NCBI GenBank assembly: GCA_963970005.1 | Contig: CAXAMN010026683.1 | Coordinates: 458,452-522,451, forward strand | Reading direction: 5' to 3' | Origin: Durusdinium trenchii | Taxonomy: Eukaryota > Sar > Dinophyceae > Suessiales > Symbiodiniaceae | DNA: 64,000 nucleotides | In this document: piece after piece, positions 10,862 through 19,100 of the stretch | Layout: every line of letters begins with the position of its first letter | How positions within the stretch are numbered: the stretch's first letter is position 1 | Program-made: the position numbers and the translations under genes | The notes under the pieces: model-generated | Databases searched by the model: none | Told to the model about the DNA's origin: nothing | Seen by the model: only the letters and a program-made list of their open reading frames with translations

Positions 10862-11336
10862 TCCCCCCCACATGCCACCGCCGAAGGCGGGAGTTGTTTG
10901 CAAGTGGTTGCTTTTTGGTTCAAAGTCAGCTGTGTGTGTGTGCCTCTGGAACTTCGTCATGCAGATCTTTATGGCCGGATGAAACGACGACGCGACGACG
11001 CGATGATGGGTGTTGCTTTGGTTAAAGAGATCGGCCGGAGATAACTGTTCGGTAAAGGCTATTATATAAATCAATGGTGGTTGAAAGCCTAAAGGGAGAA
11101 GAGGCAGGCGGTTACATCCTTTCCGATTGTTCAATGCGGAGTTGAGGGCTCAGGCGCAGGCCTTCTTCTAGCCAGTAAGCCTGTGATGTAGTTGCAAGCG
11201 GTTCCCCAGGTCACCTGGTGGTTTTATAGCGTCCGGCATCTTTTTTTTTGCCGGTATTTACAGTGTTTTTGTCGTGTGCCCTGGGGAGAGCGACGCACCC
11301 AATATTTGACGGTATGGGTTACTTTGTTATATACGT

Positions 11337-11726
11337 TTGTTGCGTTTTTGTGAGATGAGTAAGCAGCACCAAGGGGAGGAGGGGGGGGGCGAAGTTGAAA
11401 CTTTTTTGCGTTGCTTTGAGATTAGCGAGAAGAATCAACTGTGTTGTGGTTTCATTTTGCGCGGTTTCATTTTTCAGTGTCCTGCAAGTTTTGGCTTAAT
11501 GGATTCGGATGCAGTTTTAGGTCTGTGTAGTGTGGTCTTGCTGCGGTTGGCGTTCGAATGTGACCGAAGTTTAGCTCGTTGTGACTTTCCAACTCCTTTA
11601 CAGCCGTTCTTTTTAGTGGATCCGTTTGTGTTAGATTCTTTGATCGAATTGGCGACCCGGGAATTGGACCATGTGAGTGCTTTTGTGTGCCAGTGTTGTT
11701 TAGATGAAGATCGGTGGGTATTATAA
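11337..11726 (+). CDS. Unrecognised ORF, 129 codons
   Basis: The product is Cys/Phe/Leu-rich (for example LGLCSVVLLRLAFECDRSLA and CDFPTPLQPFFLVDPFVL). The stretch ATTTTTCAG|TG at about 11469-11480 inside it resembles an intron acceptor, so the real coding part may start there. No homology is recognised. The antisense ORF 11467-12078 is equally unproven. Confidence 0.2.
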   Translation: MLRFCEMSKQHQGEEGGGEVETFLRCFEISEKNQLCCGFILRGFIFQCPASFGLMDSDAVLGLCSVVLLRLAFECDRSLARCDFPTPLQPFFLVDPFVLDSLIELATRELDHVSAFVCQCCLDEDRWVL

Positions 11727-12557
11727 AATTTGGTTTTAGCTGATTTTCGAAGGGTTTGTTTCCTTGTTGGTGTGAAGTGTGGGCCGAGTGTTGGAAACGC
11801 AGCATCGGGGTTCCGGTGCTGGCTTCGGCGCTGTTAGTTTTTGCCGAACGTTTATCGCGTAGAGAGTCGTCTAGAGCTATGAGTTGCGATGTGCCTGATT
11901 CTGGCATGCAGAGTGGAAGGCCTGACGGTGACCTGATGTGAAACACGGAGAGAATTGCTGCTGCTTCTGCGATTACAGAATTGAAAAGAAAGTTTCTAGG
12001 TTGACCTGGTAGATACTTTTCGTTTTTTGACAGGGAGTGGAGAACTGTGAAAGATTTCGCGTGGAGCAGTTCCCACAAGAAATCAAAGATGAACCCTTGA
12101 CGAACGGCGATCGTATTCTATCGGCAATATGGGCACATCTGTCGGATGTCCATCCTGGCGCGCCATGTTTCCACTTCACGGCGCAGTAGCTCCTTGGCCC
12201 GATACGAGTGGAGCCTGTTCACAGCCACTCCCACACCCTTGAACACCGTCACCGTCTTTTGAAGCGCTCTTATGGCCTCCCGCTTGGATCCGTTCCTCTA
12301 CCCCACCTTCTTCGGTTCTATTTGCTCACTTAGAGTTGGGCAGACCTTCGCGAGGCCTTGGATGTGATCGATTGCTTGGGTCCTCGGGTCGCAGATTCAA
12401 ATCAAACTGAATTTGGCAGGGTTACAGTAGCTGTTGACAATCAAAGCGATCCCCTGCGATTTATGTGACTAAAGTGTCTGCCCGCAGCTCTGAACAATTT
12501 TCCATCGCAATCCTGACTCATCCCGAGCACTTTGACAACGGCACTGGTAGGCAGGGA

Positions 12558-12745
12558 GGTATGGAGGTATGTTTGGATGCATGTATGGATGTAGGGATGT
12601 ACGGATGTAGGGATGTATGGATACATATGGGTTTGTGTGTTGATGCAAGTCTGGATGTACGGATGTATGGATGTACGGATCTTGGGATGTATGGATGTAG
12701 GGATATTTGGATGTACGGATGTAGGGATATTGATCTGTGCATGTG
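12558..12745. repeat. GGATGTAYGGATGTAGG minisatellite
   Basis: An irregular array of GGATGTATGGATGTAC/GGATGTAGGG words. Related words (GCATGTATGGATGTAGGG) appear at 21285-21302, on the other side of the copia insertion, so the insertion site was probably close to one such array. Confidence 0.75.
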
Positions 12746-12801
12746 GATGGGAAAGAGTGCGTGCTCTATTGATCACTGTTGAGTGCTGCATTTCTTTTTT
12801 T

Positions 12802-12806
12802 GCTGG
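12802..12806. repeat. Target-site duplication (left), GCTGG
   Basis: These 5 bp directly precede the 5' LTR and recur directly after the 3' LTR at 20949-20953, as expected for a copia integration. Confidence 0.9.
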
Positions 12807-12991
12807 TGTGAAACGAACGCTGTTCGCTTGGAGTCGAGGGTTGCCGAAACAGGTTTTTCTGTTTGCTCGCTACGTTCCGCCTCAAGAGGGCGGGTCTCTA
12901 CCGCTGAAAAGGCGCGCCGCGTTTCGCCTTGTCGCGGAACTTGTTTTTTCGTTTGTGCTGACGGACTTCGATTGCCGTCGAGATCTTCGCA
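12807..12991 (+). repeat. 5' LTR (185 bp)
   Basis: Direct repeat of 20765-20948. It is short for copia and packed with potential stem-loops: CGAAC/GTTCG, AAACAG/CTGTTT, CCGCCTC/GAGGGCGG, AAGGCG/CGCCTT and GACGG/CCGTC, plus a long-range pairing GTTCCGC/GCGGAAC. There is no TATA box; T-runs (GGTTTTTC, GTTTTTTC) could serve as the TTTT-type promoter motif reported in dinoflagellates (inference). Confidence 0.95.
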
Positions 12992-12992
12992 T

Positions 12993-13004
12993 TGGTAGCG
13001 GAGC
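12993..13004 (+). promoter_or_regulatory. Primer-binding site (initiator-Met tRNA type)
   Basis: TGGTAGCGGAGC starts one base after the LTR. It differs at one position from TGGTAGCAGAG, the complement of a typical eukaryotic initiator-tRNA 3' end. It overlaps the 5' arm of a GGAGC-TTCG-GCTCC hairpin (13000-13013). Confidence 0.75.
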
Positions 13005-13013
13005 TTCGGCTCC
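13000..13013 (+). other. UUCG-tetraloop hairpin over the primer-binding site
   Basis: GGAGC TTCG GCTCC forms a perfect 5-bp stem with a UUCG loop, one of the most stable RNA hairpins. It hides the last five bases of the primer-binding site, so it may control tRNA annealing or packaging (inference). Confidence 0.6.
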
Positions 13014-13132
13014 TGGGCATTCATTGCGACTTCCTCTTAGAGGCTCTGCATAAGCCCTTCGTCAAGAACGCATTGCCGAGTACCTGATTGTCCTGACATC
13101 AGAGCTCTTTCGGTCTTTGCACTTCTTTCGCT

Positions 13133-16100
13133 ATGCCACCAACGACGCAGGCAGCAGATTCGAGCAACGAATACCTCAACCTGCGCGACTCCTTCGTGCC
13201 ATTGTTCAATGGACAGCCTAGCGAATACCGTGAGTATCGCAAACGCCTCCTGCTATACCAGAAGAAGATGCTTTTGAGCAAACGTGGAGGCGAGGCAGTC
13301 CTGAACATCATTGGCTCCTTTCAGGGCGTGGTCTGGAGATTGTTTGAGGACTTCCCCGTTGAGGATTGTGAGAAAGAGGACGCCTTCGGCAAGATTCTTT
13401 CACGGCTTGACCGAAACTTCGAGTACGACGACCGGGTCCTCTTGCCCAACGACTTTGAGGCCTATTTCAATGGTCTCCAGCGGAAGCCTCAGCAAACTCT
13501 CCTTGCCTTCGTCACCGACCACGACGAGGCCTATCGCAAGTTGACTGGGCACAAGATCAACCTCCCGAATCAAGTCCAAGGCTGGCACCTTTTGAAAAGA
13601 GCCGGACTCACGAGGGAGCAGAGGCAGATGGTGACTCTCAAGGCCCCCACTTTGGAAAAGGCCAACGTGATTGAAGCCTTGTACTTGCTCTACGGCCAGG
13701 ACTACAAAGCTGGCGGTTGGCACACCGATCGCAACCATGATCGACGACCACAGAAGTGGAAGGGCAGGGGCTATGCCGCTTTCGATGATGACTATGACGG
13801 CCAGTGGGATGAAGTTTACTATGAAGATGACTGGGCCGAAGCGGATGACACCTACAGCCCCGACTATGAGGACACCGCCTTTGACGAGGATGCAGTCTAC
13901 TATGGTTATGATGACGAACCACCTGAAGAGCATGAAGGGTTCGATGAAGATGCATCCAGCATGGCTGAAGCCTACGACAGTGCCTATGCCACCTACATGG
14001 ACGCCAGACAGCGTTTTCAACAGCTCAAGCTTGCCAGAGGCTATCTTCCAATCGTCGCCCTGACTGATGGCCAGAACGCTTCATCCTCGACTACCTCCTC
14101 GCCTACGGGGCAAGGAAAAGGCCGTGACAAGGGCCGTGGAAAAGGAAAGGGAAAGAACAAGAACAAGAGCTCCACCGTGATCCGCTATCCACCTTCTACT
14201 GGCGGAAAGGCTGATCCTCGTGGACGAGCAAAGTCTGCGACCGCGTCTATGACCTGTCTCAGGTGCGGTCAGTTGGGTCACTGGGCATCATCATGTCCAC
14301 AGAACGCCAAGGGAAGCACTTCACCAAGCAACAAGAGGCCTGCACCGAGCACTACCACCACTGAGGGCATGGCTGTGCACTCTGAGTCCGCGCTTGTCCA
14401 GTTCCAGGACATTCACGGCGTTGAGCATCCTGAAGCCACAATGTTGGATCCCGGTGCCTCTGCCTTCCTGAGTGGCTATGGACCATTCAAGCGCTATGTC
14501 GAGCACCTCAATGACCTTGGCTACCCTGTGAACACGATCAGGTTCGCTCGCTGTGAACGGCTGTTCCAGTTTGGCGGAGATGCATCATCACAAGCTCGCT
14601 GGACTGTCAATCTCCCTGTGATGATCGATGGCAGTTTCGGCACCATTCAGTGCTATCTGGTCCCGGGCAATACTCCATTGCTCATGGGACGACCGGTCAT
14701 CGAGGCCTTGCACATGGGCATTGACTTCAGCGGAAAGCAAGTGAGATTTGGCAACTCACCTTGGCAACCTGTCTTGCAAGGCCGGCACGGCGAGTATCTC
14801 CTGTCGCTCACGGCAGGCATGGACACTGCTCCTGACCCGACCAAGACGATCTTCGAGCTCAACATCGCCGAAGAGGTACCCGGAAGCCATCTGTACCTCC
14901 AGGACTTCAACCAACTCGAGAACATCTTCCTAGCGAATGACCAGGTCCTTGCAGCCAACGGCATCGCTGAGCAGCCTTTGAAGAAGAACCAACTCCATAC
15001 CATCGAGCTTGGATTGCTTGCAGCCACTCGGACTGCTGAAGCCTTTGTCACTCAGGAACTCCATCGTGATGAACGACAACACCGAGTTCTCTGGGAAGTA
15101 TACTGTGATGGAGAGAGCCGAACGGCACACCTGGCAGAAGCTATGGGCATGCAAGTGGAGCGCTTCAGCCTGTCCACTGGCTGGGACTTCAATCTGCTGG
15201 AGCATCAGCGATTGTTCCTTGAACGTCAACAAGAAGAGATGCCTGACGAGATCCTGCTGGCTCCGACTTGCAAGCTTTGGTCACGGATGCAAACACTTGC
15301 GTGTCGCACCGAACCACAGAAGGAAGCCCTCATCGCCAGTCGTGAACGACATCATCGTCGACATCTACAGTTCTGCAAGCGAGTCTACCTGGCTCAAATC
15401 GAAGGAGCACGTCATGCTCATCTTGAGCAGCCCAAGTCCGCTCTGAGTTGGAAGACTTCTGCGCTCAAGGCACTTCCTGGCTATGCCGCCGAGTTCGACC
15501 AGTGTCGCTATGGAGCTCAATGTCTTGATGACGACGGCCAGTGGAAACCTGTCCAAAAGTCCACTCGCATTCAGACCACCAAGAAGGCTGTTGCCGAGGC
15601 CATGCACCTGGTATGTCAACATGATCATGAGCATTGTCACCTTGAAGGTTTAGCTCCCGGCTATGGTGCACGGACCACATACATGGAAAACTACCAGCCA
15701 GGCATGGCCGCCACTCTGGCTGCTGCTATGATGCAACCTGAAGCACCACATCATTGGGAGACCGCGCATGCGGTCTCGAGTGCCAAAGCGGCTGGCCACC
15801 TTGTCAAGCTCCACACTGAGCACAAGGCCGATGCTCTCCGGACTGTTCAACGCCTACACCGAAACTTGGGGCATCCCTCAGCTGACGCCCTGGCTGACCT
15901 CCTTGCTGCTCGCGGTGCACATCCCAATGTGATTGAGGCCGCTCGCAAGTACCAGTGCGTGGCTTGCTCAAAATACAAGAAGCCACATGAAACAGCACCG
16001 GCCTCCATGCCACTGACTCGCCAGTTCAACGACACTGTTCAAGCCGACGTCTTCTACATCAAGCTGCAAGAGCGCAAACATCCAGTGCTTAGCCTTGTGG

Positions 16101-19100
16101 ACGTGGCCACCAGGTACATGTCTGCCTACCTCCTGGATGATGAGACCACTGACTCTTATGTCAAGGCCCTGGAGAAGATGTGGCTGCGGCACTTTGGTCC
16201 TCCGAAGCAGCTGGTGACGGATGAAGGTCGCTCATGGCTTGGCAGTTCCATGGAAACCTGGACCGCTTCATGGGGAGTCGATCACCAAGTGGCTCCTGGA
16301 GAAGCTCATGAGCGCTTGGCGTTAGTTGAACGCCGCCATGCAGTGATGCGCAAGGCCGTTGAGATTTACATGGATGACCGCAAGCTCCACAACAAGAAGG
16401 GCATACGTGAAGCCTTGACCCACATCGTGCCTCAGCAGAACAGCACACCGTCAGTTGCCGGCTTCTCGCCCTCTCAATGGGTGTTGGGATATCAGCCCGA
16501 GTTATCACATCTTCTCGATGCTAACCTGAACCCTGCTCAGCTGGCCGGTTCCAATGAGACATTCGAGTCCAACTTGGAGAAGCGTACTGCCGCCAAGATT
16601 GCTCTCGCCACCGCCGACGCGGACAACAAGTTGCGCAGAGCTTTGGGCCGTCGATATCAAGGACAAAACAAAGAGCACAAGCTGGGCGAGAAGGTTTGGT
16701 TCTGGCGTGATGCACGCCAAGGCATGCTCAACAAGATCCGATGGCTTGGTCCTGCTCATGTGGTCATGCGAGAAGAGCATATACCTGCAGGCTCCACTAA
16801 ACCTCAGGTCAAGACCTACTGGTTGTCCTACAAGACACAGCTCATCCGTGCAGCTCCACACCACGTGCGAGGTGACATCCTGGGTCCTGAACATGTGTTG
16901 GATGATTTGCAGTCAGCCCTCAACCACGTTCGACAACTCAAATCCCGTGGTGTGACTCGTTGCTATGACCTGCTCAAAGTCAACAGGCAACGGCTGGAAG
17001 AGGTTGAAGAAGAAGAACAGCACGATGATCCACAAGGATCTCTTGATGAGCATGAGCCTCCTCCACAACGATTGCGACTTGAGCCACCCGCTGCAGTTGA
17101 CATCCAGGCCGAGGAGTACACCCCAACTTCACCAGCTCATTCCGGCTATGCGCCGACCTCACCGACTGGGATCATGGCACCACCACTTCAAGAGCAAGAA
17201 CGTCCAGACACTGGACCTTTGGCATCGCCCACGTTGCCTGTGCCAGCTCTGGTACCTGTGCCTGACTCACCTGCATCGAGACGAACTCGATCAGGACCAC
17301 CAAGCAGTGCTCAACCAAGTCCTGAACCGACGCCTCATGGATCACATCCTCCGGTTGCACTTGACCCTGCGACTGCTGCACTATATCAACCTGTTGAAGC
17401 AGAATCTTTCCAAGAACGCCGCAATCGCTTCAATCGGCAGGAGACCTTGAGTTTTGGACCTTGGCGATCCACACCGCCTCGAACAGCAACCTCAGCAGCG
17501 CCTTATGCACTACCAGAATCTCAGGTGGCACCTCACTCCGCGACTACACCAACTTCAGATACTGCTGGACATGACAACCCTGATGATGCTGCTTTGCTAT
17601 CTCAAGCCTTCATGATTGATGAGTTGATCGCCCATGGCCTACCTCGAGGCTGGACTTTTGAGAGTGGCTACTTCCAGTTGGAGAAGCACCCCATGGACTA
17701 TTGGGAAGTGCGTGCTGGTTGCCTCCTTCGCCATCATGTGACCCCGCGTCGACAGAAGATGTCACTCGATCAACTACCTCGAGACGCACCTTTTGCTGCG
17801 CACCAACTTGACCAGGTGCGTGTGACTGTTGTCTATGACGCTGGTGGCCGCTGCTCACAGCACACAGATGATGGCACTACGACCACTCCTCCATGTGACA
17901 CCTCTTGGACTGGAGTTTCCATCTTCCAGATCAAGGGCGATGTGAGAAAGGAGCATGCCATGTACGTCAAAGAGCCACTGGTCGGTGCCCGACAGATGGG
18001 AAAGATGACAAAGCAACGGCATGTCAAGGCCTTCAAGAAGGACAAGAACAACCTCTCCGAGAGGACCATGACCCCTGATGAACGAGCTCAGTTCAAAGCT
18101 GCTAAGGTCAAGGAGCTCAGATCTTTCTTCGAGAACCAGGTCTGGACCTTCGAGACAACGAAGGAAGCTGAGCCATCCCGAACGTTGACAAGCCGCATGC
18201 TGTTGAAATGGTCCAAGAACCCTGACGGAACACCTCGGGCGAAGGCTCGCTTGATTGTCCACGGCTTCATGGATCCTGATGCATGGGCTGGCACAGTTCC
18301 TACATCCTCTCCGACCACAACCCGACTGTCAAGGTCAGTCTTGCTTAGCCTAGCTGCCAACATGCATTGGCCCATTTGGACCTCGGACATTGCCACCGCA
18401 TTCTTGCAAGGAAAGCCACAGTCTAGGAAGCTTTGGGTTCAACTTCCCGCTGAATGTCTTCATTTGCTGGGAGCCACTGCCGACACCCGCATGTTGTTGT
18501 TGAAGCCATGTTACGGACAGATTGATGCTCCACGGGCTTGGTACATGGCTGCAGTGGACAAGTTGCTAAGCATGAGACTTCGTCAGCATCCCCAAGATCC
18601 CTGCTGCTTCCTGGCCTATGAGATGGACTTCAACCCAGAGCACAGTGTTGAACAGGAGCAGTCACACCTGTTTGGTCCATGTGGTCTGTGCGGCATCATC
18701 ATCATGCACGTCGACGACATGCTTGGATGTGGCTCAGAGTCATCAGCGTGCTACCAAGACCTGATCGTCAAGTTGAAGGCCACGTTCAACTTCCGTGAAT
18801 GGAAGACCGGCATAGATGGCAGTGACCTCACCTATTGCGGCTGTGACCTGAAAATCACTCCTGAAGGAGGATACAAGTTGGAGCAAAGCACCTACATGAA
18901 GAAGGTGAAACCCATAGCCATCGACAAGCGTCGCAACGTCAATGACCCCATCACGGAGAGCGAGGTCTCACAGCTCCGAGCATTGCTGGGATCGCTACAA
19001 TGGCCTGCAGTTCAATCTAGTCCTCATCTTCAAGGAAGCACTTCGATCCTCAGTGGCTATGTGAGTCGAGCCACGGTGCAAACCCTGATGGATTGCAACA

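Noticed and set aside
12613..13053. 146-codon ORF upstream of gag
   Set aside because: Runs from a minisatellite into the LTR; no conserved content.
14653..18396. Long minus-strand ORFs inside the copia element
   Set aside because: Antisense shadows of a well-defined polyprotein.
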